NCBI RefSeq assembly: GCF_009689005.1
Contig: NZ_AP021879.1
Span: 5,427,724 to 5,491,723 of the forward strand
Source of the DNA: Desulfosarcina ovata subsp. ovata
Lineage (GTDB): Bacteria > Desulfobacterota > Desulfobacteria > Desulfobacterales > Desulfosarcinaceae
DNA length: 64,000 bases
Reading direction: 5' to 3'
Shown: one piece after another, positions 41,522-52,823 of the stretch
How positions within the stretch are numbered: position 1 is the first letter of the stretch
Layout of the letters: each line of letters starts with the position of its first letter
Position numbers and translations under genes: made by a program
Notes under the pieces: model-generated
Seen by the model: only the letters and a program-made list of their open reading frames with translations
Told to the model about the DNA's origin: nothing
Databases searched by the model: none

Positions 41522-43053
41522 AACTGGCCAAGCTCACAAACGGACTGACCGTCGTATCGACAACCGGTGCGCCAGCCGGCATCGATCCGGTGGTGACCGC
41601 CGTGTGCTACGACTCACGGCAGGTGATCCCGGGTGCGGTGTTCGTGGCCATCGAGGGCTTTTCCGTCGACGGCCACCGTTTTATCCCCGATGCCGTTGCC
41701 AGGGGAGCCGTGGCCGTTGTCTGCCGCCAGCCGGTGTCCGTCGATGCGGCGGTGGTCCGGGTGGCCGACCCGCGGGCCGCGTTGGCCCGGCTGGCCTGCC
41801 GGTTTTACGGACATCCGGCCAGACAACTGACCCTGGTGGGCGTGACCGGAACCAGTGGCAAAACCACGGTCACCTACCTGTTGGAGCAAATTCTGGCCCA
41901 GGCCGGCCGGTCCGTCGGGGTGGTCGGAACCATCAACTACCGGTATGCCGGCAAAGTCTTCGCCAATCCGGTGACCACCCCCGAATCCGCCGATTTGCAG
42001 GCGATTTTCCGGCAGATGGTCGATTCCGGGGTGACCCATGCGGTCATGGAGGTCTCCTCGCATGCCCTGGATCTCTCGCGGGTCGACGGCTGCAACTTCG
42101 ATGTGGCGGTGTTTACCAACCTGAGCCATGACCATCTCGACTACCACGAGACCATGCAGAATTACTGGCAGATCAAGCAGCGTCTGTTTCTGCAGTACCT
42201 CAAGCCGGCTGACCGACAGCATCCGGTCCGCTCGGTGGTCAATGCGGACGATGCCCATGGCCGCGAACTGGCCGAACGGCTGGGGACCACCGCCTTTCGT
42301 ACCTCCACCGGCGATGGGGGCGATATCCGGCCCGTGGCGGTAATTCGCGATCTGGCGGGTATCCGTGGACAGATCTCCACACCGGCCGGGACAATCGATT
42401 TCGACTCCCCCCTGGTGGGCGATTTCAACCTCGAGAACATCCTGGCCGCCACCGGCGCGGCCCTGGCATTGGGCATCGATCCCGCATCGATTGCCGCCGG
42501 GATCAACACCAATGCCTGTGTGCCCGGGCGCCTGGAGCGGATCACCGAAGGCGGGGAGCGCTTCATTTTCGTGGATTACTCCCACAAGCCCGATGCCCTG
42601 GAAAACGCCATCGATGCCTTGAGGCGCCTGACGACGGGCCGCCTGATCACGGTTTTCGGCTGCGGCGGCGACCGCGACCGCACCAAACGGCCGGTCATGG
42701 GTGAGATTGCCGCGCAGCGCAGCGACCTGACCGTGATCACATCGGACAACCCCCGTTCGGAAGATCCGCTGGCCATTATCGACGCCATCGAAACCGGGGT
42801 GCGCCGGTTTTGCGACCGCCGGCTCAGCGCCGGCACGCTGGCCCGGGCGGAGACCGGGAAGGCCTACCTGGTCGAAGCGGACCGGCGGGCGGCCATTTCC
42901 CTGGCCATCGGTGCGGCCCGGGCAGGGGACACGGTCCTGATTGCCGGCAAAGGGCATGAGACCTACCAGATCCTGGCCGGTGAAACCATCCACTTTGACG
43001 ATCGGGAGGTGGCCCGCGAGGTGTTGGCGGCCACGGCCCGGAGAGGAGCGTAA
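41518..43053 (+). CDS. murE: UDP-MurNAc-tripeptide synthetase (meso-DAP adding)
   Basis: 511 residues from ATG 41518, which overlaps the ftsI stop. Adds the third residue of the stem peptide. ATP-binding loop VGVTGTSGKTTVTYL, then HAVMEVSSHALDLSRVDG, and the C-terminal substrate loop SDNPRSEDP. DNPR is the motif that selects meso-diaminopimelate over lysine, so this organism should have DAP-type peptidoglycan, as expected for a Gram-negative bacterium. Confidence 0.96.
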   Translation: MKLAKLTNGLTVVSTTGAPAGIDPVVTAVCYDSRQVIPGAVFVAIEGFSVDGHRFIPDAVARGAVAVVCRQPVSVDAAVVRVADPRAALARLACRFYGHPARQLTLVGVTGTSGKTTVTYLLEQILAQAGRSVGVVGTINYRYAGKVFANPVTTPESADLQAIFRQMVDSGVTHAVMEVSSHALDLSRVDGCNFDVAVFTNLSHDHLDYHETMQNYWQIKQRLFLQYLKPADRQHPVRSVVNADDAHGRELAERLGTTAFRTSTGDGGDIRPVAVIRDLAGIRGQISTPAGTIDFDSPLVGDFNLENILAATGAALALGIDPASIAAGINTNACVPGRLERITEGGERFIFVDYSHKPDALENAIDALRRLTTGRLITVFGCGGDRDRTKRPVMGEIAAQRSDLTVITSDNPRSEDPLAIIDAIETGVRRFCDRRLSAGTLARAETGKAYLVEADRRAAISLAIGAARAGDTVLIAGKGHETYQILAGETIHFDDREVAREVLAATARRGA

Positions 43054-43057
43054 TCCG

Positions 43058-44473
43058 GTGACGCACCAAAAGTGGACCATTGACGCGATCATGACGGCCA
43101 CCGGCGGCCGCCTGGTGTGCGGTTCGCCGCAGCAGGATTTTGCCGGGATCGCCATCGATTCGCGAACCATCACAGAAGATCAGCTGTTTGTGGCCATTGC
43201 CGGCGACTCCCACGACGGGCACCGGTTCGTGGGCGATGTGCTCGACCGGGGCGTTCGCGGGCTGCTGGTGGCCGAGTCCCAAGCCGATCGCCTGCCCATG
43301 GATCGTATGATCAAAGGCCGGATTGCCTGCGTGAGCGTGGCCGACACCACACTGGGCCTGGGGGCCCTGGCCCGTTTCAACCGCCGCCGGATCAATCCCC
43401 GGGTGGTGGCCGTGACCGGCTCCAATGGCAAGACTTCCACCCGCATGCTCATGGAGCTGGTGATCGGCCAGTCGTTCGTGACCCTGGCCACCAGCGGCAA
43501 CCTGAACAACCATATCGGCCTGCCCCTGACCCTTTTCCGGCTGGCCGCGAACCATGAGGCCGCCATACTGGAACTGGGCATGAACCATGTTGGTGAGATC
43601 GCCTACCTGGGTGGCATCTGCGAGCCGGACCTGGGGGTGATCACCAATGTGGGCCCGGCCCACCTGGAAGGCCTCGGTAGCATTGACAACGTGGCGCGGG
43701 CCAAGGGTGAGCTGCTGGCGACCATCCGCACCGGTGGAACGGCCATCCTGAACGCCGACGATCCGCGGGTGGCCGCCCTGGGCGAGGGGCTGGATCGCGA
43801 TGTGGTCTATTTCGGCATTGACCGCCGGGCGGCGGTGCGTGCCGAGGACATTCGGATGACCGCTGCCGGCGTAGCCTTTACCCTGGTTACCCCTGCGGGG
43901 CGCATCCCCGTCACCCTGGCCACACCGGCCCGGGTGATGGTGGCCAACGCCCTGGCCGCCGCTGCCGCCGGTGACATCCTGGGGGTCCCCCTGGAACGGA
44001 TCCGGATGGGCCTGGAACGCTTCGTTCCCCAGGTCGGGCGCATGGGTATCCGCAGCCTGGCGCATGACATCCGTGTGGTCGACGATACTTACAACGCCAA
44101 CCCGGCATCCATGACGGCGGCCATCGCGACCTTGGACCATATGCGGGGCGACCGGCGCACCATCGCCGTCTTGGGGGACATGCTCGAGCTGGGCAGCCAG
44201 GCCGAGGAACGCCATCGGCGGATTGGCGAAACGGTGGGGGAGCACCATATCGACTGGCTCTTTGTCACCGGGGATTATGCCGATGCCGTTGCCGAGGGGG
44301 CCATTGCCAAAGCGATGCCGGCATCGCGGATTTATCGCGGCAGCAAGGCGGACGTTTCCGGCGCCCTCTGCCGGCAGCTTGCCGATGGCGACCTGATTCT
44401 GGTGAAAGGGTCCCGGGGAATGGCCATGGAGACCGTGGTGACGGCCATCTGCCGTCAGGCCCAGGAAGATTGA
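43058..44473 (+). CDS. murF: UDP-MurNAc-tripeptide-D-Ala-D-Ala ligase
   Basis: 471 residues from GTG 43058, five bases after the murE stop, with GAGAGGAG upstream. Attaches D-Ala-D-Ala. Mur-ligase loop VAVTGSNGKTSTRML, AILELGMNHVGEIAYL, GTAILNADDPRVAAL, and the MurF-type RVVDDTYNANPASMTAAI, plus VLGDMLELG in the third domain. Confidence 0.95.
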   Translation: MTHQKWTIDAIMTATGGRLVCGSPQQDFAGIAIDSRTITEDQLFVAIAGDSHDGHRFVGDVLDRGVRGLLVAESQADRLPMDRMIKGRIACVSVADTTLGLGALARFNRRRINPRVVAVTGSNGKTSTRMLMELVIGQSFVTLATSGNLNNHIGLPLTLFRLAANHEAAILELGMNHVGEIAYLGGICEPDLGVITNVGPAHLEGLGSIDNVARAKGELLATIRTGGTAILNADDPRVAALGEGLDRDVVYFGIDRRAAVRAEDIRMTAAGVAFTLVTPAGRIPVTLATPARVMVANALAAAAAGDILGVPLERIRMGLERFVPQVGRMGIRSLAHDIRVVDDTYNANPASMTAAIATLDHMRGDRRTIAVLGDMLELGSQAEERHRRIGETVGEHHIDWLFVTGDYADAVAEGAIAKAMPASRIYRGSKADVSGALCRQLADGDLILVKGSRGMAMETVVTAICRQAQED

Positions 44474-44522
44474 CGATGCCGCTAACGGCGCTAATGATAA
44501 AACGACGTATCGAAAGCCAGCG

Positions 44523-45602
44523 ATGATCTACCACCTCTTATATCCGCTGCATACGACCTTTGCAGCTTTCAACGTGTTCCGGTACATCACCTTCCGGACC
44601 ATCTATGCCGGTCTGACGGCCTTTTTGATCTGCTTTCTGCTGGGTCCCTGGATGATCCGGCGGCTCTCCATGATGCAGGTGGGACAGTACATCCGTGACG
44701 ATGGCCCCAAGGAACACCTGAAAAAGGCCGGCACCCCGACCATGGGCGGCGTGCTGATCATCTTCGCCGTGGTGGGCTCGAGCCTGTTGTGGGCCAACCT
44801 GACCAACCGCTTTGTCTGGATCGCGCTCCTGGCCACGGTGGGTTTCGGGGTGATCGGATTCGTCGACGACTACCTCATGCAGGTCAAAAAGCGCAGCCTG
44901 GGGCTGACCGCCCGGCAGAAACTCTTCTGCCAGGTGATGCTGGCCCTGCTGGTGGGACTGCTGGCCTACCTGGTGCCCGATTTTACCACCAAACTGAGCA
45001 TTCCTTTTTTCAAGCGCCTGACGCCGGATCCGGGATGGGGCTACATCCCCTTTGCCGCCCTGGTGATTGTGGGGGCCTCCAATGCCGTCAACCTGACCGA
45101 CGGACTGGACGGCCTGGCCATCGGGCCGGTGATCATCGCCGCCGGCACCTATATGATATTTGCCTATGTCGCCGGTCACGCCCGCATCGCCGAGTACCTG
45201 CAGATCACCCCGGTGGCCGGCAGCGGTGAAATCACCGTTTACTGTGGTGCCCTGGCCGGTGCCGGGGTGGGATTTTTGTGGTTCAACGCCTATCCGGCCC
45301 AGGTGTTCATGGGGGATGTGGGTTCCCTCTCCATGGGGGCCTCGCTGGGAACCGTGGCCGTGATCACGAAACAGGAGATCCTGCTGGTGCTGGTGGGCGG
45401 GCTTTTCGTGATTGAAGCCCTCTCGGTGATTTTTCAGGTGGGCTATTTCAAGATGACCAAGGGGCGGCGGATTTTCCGCATGGCGCCCCTGCACCACCAT
45501 TTCGAACTCAAGGGGTGGCCCGAGCCCAAGGTGATCGTCCGTTTCTGGATCATCGCCATCGCCCTGGCCCTGATTTCCATGAGCACCCTGAAACTGCGCT
45601 GA
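44523..45602 (+). CDS. mraY: Phospho-MurNAc-pentapeptide translocase
   Basis: 359 residues with about ten membrane helices. Makes lipid I on undecaprenyl phosphate. Hallmarks: HLKKAGTPTMGGVLIIF, the Asp-rich IGFVDDYLMQVKKRSLGL, NAVNLTDGLDGLAIGP, YPAQVFMGDVGSLSMG and MAPLHHHFELKGWPEPKVIV. Begins after a 49-base spacer, the largest gap within this part of the cluster. Confidence 0.96.
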   Translation: MIYHLLYPLHTTFAAFNVFRYITFRTIYAGLTAFLICFLLGPWMIRRLSMMQVGQYIRDDGPKEHLKKAGTPTMGGVLIIFAVVGSSLLWANLTNRFVWIALLATVGFGVIGFVDDYLMQVKKRSLGLTARQKLFCQVMLALLVGLLAYLVPDFTTKLSIPFFKRLTPDPGWGYIPFAALVIVGASNAVNLTDGLDGLAIGPVIIAAGTYMIFAYVAGHARIAEYLQITPVAGSGEITVYCGALAGAGVGFLWFNAYPAQVFMGDVGSLSMGASLGTVAVITKQEILLVLVGGLFVIEALSVIFQVGYFKMTKGRRIFRMAPLHHHFELKGWPEPKVIVRFWIIAIALALISMSTLKLR

Positions 45603-45625
45603 CGGCAAGGCAGGGAGAAATCGAT

Positions 45626-46987
45626 TTGGACCTGAACAACAAACGTGTCGTGGTGGTGGGGCTGGGACGCTCGGGCGTGGCCACCGTCCGTTTTCTGGTC
45701 CGGCAAGGGGCCCGCGTGACCGTCTCCGACCGTGCGGCGGCGAGCGCCCTCAAGCCTGCCATCGACGCCCTGGCGGGGCTGGATGTGCGGCTGAAGCTGG
45801 GCGGCCATGATACCGGTGATTTCGAACATGCCGATCTGGTGGTGCTCAGCCCCGGCGTGCCCCACACCCAGCCGATACTGGAGCCGGCATGGGCCGCCGG
45901 TATCCCGGTGATCGGCGAAATGGAACTGGCCGCGGCGCATGTGCAGGCACCGATCATCGCCGTGACCGGCACCAATGGCAAGACCACGACGACCGAACTG
46001 GTGGGAAGGATGCTCAAAAACAGCGGCAAACGGGTCTTCGTCGGCGGAAACATCGGTACGCCGCTGATCGCCTATGCCGACGGCGCTTACGGCACGGCGG
46101 ATGTGATTGTTGCCGAAACGAGCAGTTTCCAGCTGGATACCACCGTCGATTTCAGGCCGGCGACCGCCGTGGTGCTCAACATCACGGACGACCACCTGGA
46201 TCGGTACGCCGGCTTTTCGGCTTACGCGGCGTCCAAATGGCGCATTTTCGCGAATCAGGATCCCGGGGATCTGGCGGTGTTCAATGCCATGGATGCCACC
46301 GTGGCCGGGATGCTGGATCGTGTCGGGCTGCGTGCCCGGCGGCAGCCGTTTTCCGATCAGCCGCTGAACCAGGGGGCCCAGATTACGGGCGATGCGATCG
46401 TGATCATGGAGAACGGACGGCGGACGGCAATCTTCTCCCTGGCCAAAAGCGCCCTGATCGGACCGCACAACCGCGAGAACATCGCCGCCGCCTGCCTGGC
46501 CGCCCGGGCCCATGGGGCCAGCCGCGAGGGGATCCAGCAGACCATCGACACGTTTGGCGGGCTGGCTCACCGGGTCGAACCGGTGGGCACGGTGCGTGGC
46601 GTGCGGTTCGTCAACGACTCCAAGGCCACCAACGTGGACGCGGTCAAACGGGCCCTGGAGTGTTTTGATGTGCCGGTGGTGCTGATTATGGGCGGACAGA
46701 ACAAGAAAGGGGATTTCAGCCGGCTCAAAGCCCTGGTGCGCCGGCGGGTAAAGACCCTGGTGGTCCTGGGCCAGGCCCGGGACGAGATCGTCACCGCCCT
46801 GGCCGGTGATCCCCGGGCGGGCATCATCGAAGTGGCCACCATGGATGAGGCCGTGACCCAGGCGTTTGCCGCCGCCGAGGACGGGGAAGCGGTGCTGCTT
46901 TCGCCGGCCTGCGCGAGTTTTGATATGTTTGACAGCTATGCCCATCGGGGCGACTGTTTTCGAAAAGCCGTGGAAAGGTTGCTATGA
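45626..46987 (+). CDS. murD: UDP-MurNAc-L-alanine:D-glutamate ligase
   Basis: 453 residues. The frame is open from 45515, but TTG 45626 (MDLNNKRVVVVGLGRSG) follows CAGGGAGA and gives the normal MurD N-terminus. Mur-ligase loop IIAVTGTNGKTTTTELVG, AETSSFQLDTT, NITDDHLDRYAG, VRFVNDSKATNVDAVKRAL and VLLSPACASFDMFDSYAHRG mark the three domains. Stop overlaps the ftsW start. Confidence 0.95.
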   Translation: MDLNNKRVVVVGLGRSGVATVRFLVRQGARVTVSDRAAASALKPAIDALAGLDVRLKLGGHDTGDFEHADLVVLSPGVPHTQPILEPAWAAGIPVIGEMELAAAHVQAPIIAVTGTNGKTTTTELVGRMLKNSGKRVFVGGNIGTPLIAYADGAYGTADVIVAETSSFQLDTTVDFRPATAVVLNITDDHLDRYAGFSAYAASKWRIFANQDPGDLAVFNAMDATVAGMLDRVGLRARRQPFSDQPLNQGAQITGDAIVIMENGRRTAIFSLAKSALIGPHNRENIAAACLAARAHGASREGIQQTIDTFGGLAHRVEPVGTVRGVRFVNDSKATNVDAVKRALECFDVPVVLIMGGQNKKGDFSRLKALVRRRVKTLVVLGQARDEIVTALAGDPRAGIIEVATMDEAVTQAFAAAEDGEAVLLSPACASFDMFDSYAHRGDCFRKAVERLL

Positions 46988-48111
46988 GCGCTGCCGCCGT
47001 ACGGAAAAACCAGGTTCAACCGCTGGTCTATGACCTGGGGCTGCTGTTTCCCGTGTTGCTGCTGGTCGGCCTCGGCATTGTCATGGTTTACAGTGCCAGC
47101 TCGGCCCTGGCCTTTAAAGACTTTGGCAGCGGATATTTTTTTCTCAAGAAACAGGCGCTCTTCTCACTGATCGGGATCGTTGTGCTGGTGCTGTTCAGCT
47201 ACGTTCCGTTCCGGATTTACCGGATGCTGACCTATCCCGCGTTGATCATCACGGCGCTGATGCTGGTGGCGGTGGCGTTTTCTTCCATGGGGGTCACCGC
47301 CGGCGGGTCGTCCCGCTGGCTGCAACTGGGGCCACTGCGGTTTCAACCCTCGGAGCTGGCCCGGCTGGCCCTGGTCATCTATCTGGCCTACTCCATGAGC
47401 AAGAAAGATGACCTGCTGCGTGATTTTTACGTGGGGTTTCTGCCCCATGTGATGGTGCTGGGGCTGTTTGTTCTGCTGCTGGTGGTGCAGCCCGATTTCG
47501 GCTCCATGGTGATTTTTGCGCTGCTGACCTGGATTATGCTTTTCGTCGGGGGCTGCCGCATTTCCCATCTGCTGATGGTGGTGCCGGTCCTCGCGCCCAT
47601 GGCCTGGATTTTCATGACCAGTGCCGACTACCGGGTCCAGCGGCTGCTCAGTTTCCTGGACCCCTGGAAATACCGCACCGAAGGGGGCTACCAGATCGTG
47701 CATTCGTTCATGGCCTTCGGAACCGGCGGGATCACCGGGGTGGGGTTGGGCAAGGGGTACCAGAAGCTCTTCTACCTGCCCGAACCGCATACCGACTTCA
47801 TCTTCTCCGTGATCGGAGAGGAGTTGGGGCTGATCGGCGTATTGGTCGTGATTCTGCTCTACGGCATCATGCTCATGCGCGGCATTCACATTGCTCGGCA
47901 CGCCCAGGATCGATTCGGTGCCTTTCTGGCCATGGGCATTACGGTGACCCTGGGCCTGCAGGTGTGCATCAACATGGGCGTGGCCCTGGGGCTTCTGCCC
48001 ACCAAGGGCCTGACCCTGCCGTTTCTGAGTTACGGCGGCACCAGCCTGCTGATCAACATGGCGGCGGTCGGCATCATGATGAATATCGGAGCGCGCGATG
48101 CCCGTACCTGA
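46984..48111 (+). CDS. ftsW: Septal peptidoglycan polymerase FtsW (SEDS)
   Basis: 375 residues, about ten membrane helices. Polymerises septal glycan strands with FtsI. Typical: GIVMVYSASSALAF, the GSSRWLQLGPLRFQPSELAR loop, GGYQIVHSFMAFGTGGITGV, DFIFSVIGEELGLIG, and LPFLSYGGTSLLINMAAVG. Last 14 bases overlap murG. Confidence 0.95.
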   Translation: MSAAAVRKNQVQPLVYDLGLLFPVLLLVGLGIVMVYSASSALAFKDFGSGYFFLKKQALFSLIGIVVLVLFSYVPFRIYRMLTYPALIITALMLVAVAFSSMGVTAGGSSRWLQLGPLRFQPSELARLALVIYLAYSMSKKDDLLRDFYVGFLPHVMVLGLFVLLLVVQPDFGSMVIFALLTWIMLFVGGCRISHLLMVVPVLAPMAWIFMTSADYRVQRLLSFLDPWKYRTEGGYQIVHSFMAFGTGGITGVGLGKGYQKLFYLPEPHTDFIFSVIGEELGLIGVLVVILLYGIMLMRGIHIARHAQDRFGAFLAMGITVTLGLQVCINMGVALGLLPTKGLTLPFLSYGGTSLLINMAAVGIMMNIGARDART

Positions 48112-49212
48112 CACACAAATGGCCTGGCGGCCCCTGCGGGTGGTGGTGGCCGGTGGCGGCACCGGCGGCCATCTTTTTCCCGGCATTGCCGTGGCCGCTG
48201 AATTCGCCGCCCGCAACACCGCCACCCGCATCCTCTTCGTGGGGGCCGGGCGCCCATTGGAAAAAGAGGCTCTGGCGCGGGCCGGTTTTCCCCAGCGGAT
48301 CATCGCCATCGAAGGCATCAAGGGACGCGGGCTGTGGGCCAAACTCGGCGCGGCCATGAAAATTCCCGGGGCCGTGTGGGCCTCAAGCGGCATCCTGGCC
48401 GACGTGCAGGCCGACCTGGTGGTCGGTGTGGGCGGATACGCCGCCGGACCGGTGGCCCTGGCCGCCTGGCTGAAAGGCATCCCCGTGGTCCTGTGTGAGC
48501 AGAACACGATCCCCGGCGTCACCAACCGGATCCTGTTTCCCCTGGCCCGGCGGGTCTACGTCAGCTTCGAGGACACCCGCGGACGGATCGCCGCCGCCAA
48601 GAAGCGGGTTACCGGCAACCCGGTGCGCCAGCCCATCCTGGATGCGGCCGGGCAAGCCATGGGTGAGAAAGACACGTTCACCGTCTTGGTGGTGGGCGGC
48701 AGCCAGGGGGCGCACGCCATCAACCTGGCCGTGACCGAGGCCCTGGGCCATCTGACGGCCGTGCAGAAGATCCGTTTTGTGCACCAGACCGGTGACGCCG
48801 ACCGGGCCATGGTGGCCGAGGCCTATGCCCGTGCCGGGATTGCGGCCGACGTAAAGGCCTTTTTTCACGACATGGCCACCCGCTATACCGAGGCCGACCT
48901 GGTGGTTTGCCGGGCCGGGGCCACCACCGTGGCCGAGCTGGCCGCCCTGGGCAAGGTGGCGCTGTTCGTGCCTTTTCCCTTTGCCGCCGACAACCACCAG
49001 GAACACAATGCCCGCTTTCTGGTGGACCAGGGCGCCGCCCAGATGGTGCTGGAGCGGGACCTGAACGGCGCGGATCTGGCGGCCCGGATCGATGCCCTGG
49101 CGGATGATCCGGCTGGGCTGGCCGGGATGGCCGGGCGGTCCAGGGCCCTGGGACGGCCGGATGCGGCCCGGGCGATCGTGGATGATTGTTACCAACTGGT
49201 TGGAAATCAAAT

Positions 49213-49222
<10 letters not shown>
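48098..49222 (+). CDS. murG: Undecaprenyl-PP-MurNAc-pentapeptide GlcNAc transferase
   Basis: 374 residues from ATG 48098; ATG 48119 (MAWRPLRVVV) is an alternative that removes seven residues. Turns lipid I to lipid II at the inner face of the membrane. Motifs: VVAGGGTGGHLFPGIAVAAE, VVGVGGYAAGPVALAAW, CEQNTIPGVTNRILFPLARR, LVVGGSQGAHAINLAV, and VVCRAGATTVAELAALGK. Confidence 0.95.
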
Positions 49223-50627
<1,405 letters not shown>

Positions 50628-50631
<4 letters not shown>

Positions 50632-51494
50632 AGCCGACCCGCAAAAATCGATTCCGCAAAGATAAGACAACGCGCCGGGCAACGCTTCGCCGGCGGATCC
50701 GGTCGGCGGCCCGGGCAGTCCTGGTCGGCCTGGTGCTGGTGGCAACCAGCGCGGCGTTTATTCTGGCATACGACTACTTTACCCAGAGCCGCCATTTCAT
50801 GGTCCGTAAGATCGAGGTGGACGGGCAGCGGCGGCTGGACCGTCAACACATTCTGGCGGTGGCCGGTATCGGGCCGGGGACCAATATTCTGGCCCTGAAC
50901 CTGACCGTGGCGCGCAAGCAGTTGCTGGCCGATCCATGGATCGCTGAGGCGGCGATCAGCCGTGATATCCCGTCCGGCCTGCACGTCAGCGTCCGGGAAG
51001 AGGACCCCCTGGCCCTGCTGGAGATGCCCGACAAAGAGGGGTTTATGCTCAACACCGCAGGCCGCATATTCAAACGGGAAACGCATTCGGACACCGGACC
51101 CTGGCCGCGGGTGCAGGGGCTGGATCACAGGGATCTGCCGGTTCCCGGCCGGCCGGTCACCCACGCGTTCCAGACGGTGATGGATCTGTTGACCCTGGCC
51201 CGCGAAAAAAACAGCACGCTGCCCCTGGTGCAGATCCGTCGCATCCACATGGATCGACAGATCGGGGCCACGGTATTCGTCGGTGATGCCGGGCAGGCCA
51301 TCAAGCTCGGATTCGGCCACTTTCGGGAGAAGTGCGCGGCCTTGGGGGCACTGCACCGCCGGATGCATGCCGACAGCCGTCTGGCCAACTGCCAGACCAT
51401 TGACCTGTTTGACATCAATCGCATCGTGATCACGATGGCGCCGGCCGCTTCATCCGATTCGGCGTCCGAGGAGGTGAAAGTTGCAGGGACCTAG
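50628..51494 (+). CDS. ftsQ: Cell division protein FtsQ
   Basis: 288 residues from TTG 50628, overlapping the murC stop. Basic cytoplasmic tail, one membrane helix (AVLVGLVLVATSAAFILAY, about 30-49), then a POTRA domain (VRKIEVDGQRRLDRQHILAV) and the FtsQ beta domain (DIPSGLHVSVREEDPLALLE). Links early and late division proteins in the periplasm. Last 14 bases overlap ftsA, containing its ribosome site. Confidence 0.9.
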
Positions 51495-52713
51495 AGAAGG
51501 AAACATTATCGTCGGCCTGGATATCGGCACCACCAAAATCTGTGCGGTGGTGGGCGAAGTGGTGGGCCGGGATATCCATATTATCGGCATCGGCACGCAT
51601 CCATCCATCGGATTGCGCAAAGGGGTGGTGGTCAATATCGAATCCACGGTGGAGTCGATCAAAAAGGCCGTGGAAGAAGCCGAGCTGATGGCCGGCTGTG
51701 AAATTTCGTCGGTCTATGCCGGGATTGCCGGCGGACACATTACCGGCTTCAACAGCCGTGGGATCGTGGCCATCAAGGGCCCGGAGATTACCCCCCAGGA
51801 CGTGGAACGGGTCATCGATGCGGCCCGCGCCGTGGCCATTCCCATGGACCGGGAAGTGATTCACGTCCTGCCCCAGGAGTATATTGTCGACGATCAGGTG
51901 GGGATCCAGAACCCGGTGGGCATGGCCGGTGTCCGCCTGGAGGCCAAGATCCATATCGTCACCGGGGCGGTGACCTCGGCCCACAATATCGTCAAATGCG
52001 CCAACCGGGCCGGCCTGGACGTGTGTGACATCGTTCTGGAAAGCCTGGCCTCGGGGGAAGCGGTGCTGACTGCGGAAGAGAAACAGTTGGGCACCGGCCT
52101 TATCGATCTGGGGGGCGGAACCAGTGACCTAGCGATTTTTTCGGGCAAGAATATCCGGCACACCTTCGTGCTGGCCCTAGGGGGCGACAACCTGACCAAC
52201 GATATCGCCATCGGGCTCCGTGCACCGATCAACGATGCCGAGCAGATCAAACGCAAATACGGCACCTGCGACCATGCCGCGATCAGCTCGGACGACACCA
52301 TCGAGGTGCCGGGCATGGGTGGCCGACAGGCGCGCAAGCTGCCGCGCCAGATCCTGGGCGAGATTCTGGAGCCACGTATGGAGGAGATTTTTACCCTGCT
52401 GCAGCGGGAGATCTACCGCGCCGGCATGGAAAACATGATCGCCTCGGGCATGGTGCTGACCGGGGGAACCTCGCTTCTGGACGGCACCGCCGATATCGCC
52501 GAGGGGGTCTTCGGCGTCCCGACCCGTCTGGGGCGACCCCAGGGAATCAGCGGCCTCACCGATGTGGTGAACAATCCCATGTACGCCACCGGCGTGGGGC
52601 TGGTTATTTACGGCGCCAGAAAAGAGCCGGAGAAGAAGTTCCGCATTCGCGACCGAAACATTTTCAACAGCCTCATCGCGCGAATGAAAAAATGGTTTAA
52701 GGAGGTCATCTGA
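51481..52713 (+). CDS. ftsA: Cell division protein FtsA
   Basis: 410 residues from TTG 51481, with GAGGAGGTG upstream inside ftsQ. Actin-like ATPase that ties FtsZ to the membrane. IIVGLDIGTTKICAVVGEV (phosphate 1), VIDLGGGTSDLAIFSG (phosphate 2), SGMVLTGGTSLLDG (adenosine), and the C-terminal amphipathic helix LIARMKKWFKEVI for membrane binding. Confidence 0.96.
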   Translation: MQGPREGNIIVGLDIGTTKICAVVGEVVGRDIHIIGIGTHPSIGLRKGVVVNIESTVESIKKAVEEAELMAGCEISSVYAGIAGGHITGFNSRGIVAIKGPEITPQDVERVIDAARAVAIPMDREVIHVLPQEYIVDDQVGIQNPVGMAGVRLEAKIHIVTGAVTSAHNIVKCANRAGLDVCDIVLESLASGEAVLTAEEKQLGTGLIDLGGGTSDLAIFSGKNIRHTFVLALGGDNLTNDIAIGLRAPINDAEQIKRKYGTCDHAAISSDDTIEVPGMGGRQARKLPRQILGEILEPRMEEIFTLLQREIYRAGMENMIASGMVLTGGTSLLDGTADIAEGVFGVPTRLGRPQGISGLTDVVNNPMYATGVGLVIYGARKEPEKKFRIRDRNIFNSLIARMKKWFKEVI

Positions 52714-52823
52714 TCATGGGCAGATCCGGTGGCCCGACATCGTTCACCGGCGACGGTGACAACACTCACGCCGACGGCGTACAGGCAGACGCCGTTATGG
52801 GCAACAATGCAAAGGGGGAGACA

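Noticed and set aside
41614..43173. 519-codon minus-strand frame across murE
   Set aside because: Shadow of murE, which has all Mur-ligase motifs and fits the operon.
52716..52823. N-terminal extension of FtsZ as the main annotation
   Set aside because: The normal FtsZ start at 52824 has an equally good ribosome site; the longer form is reported as a finding.
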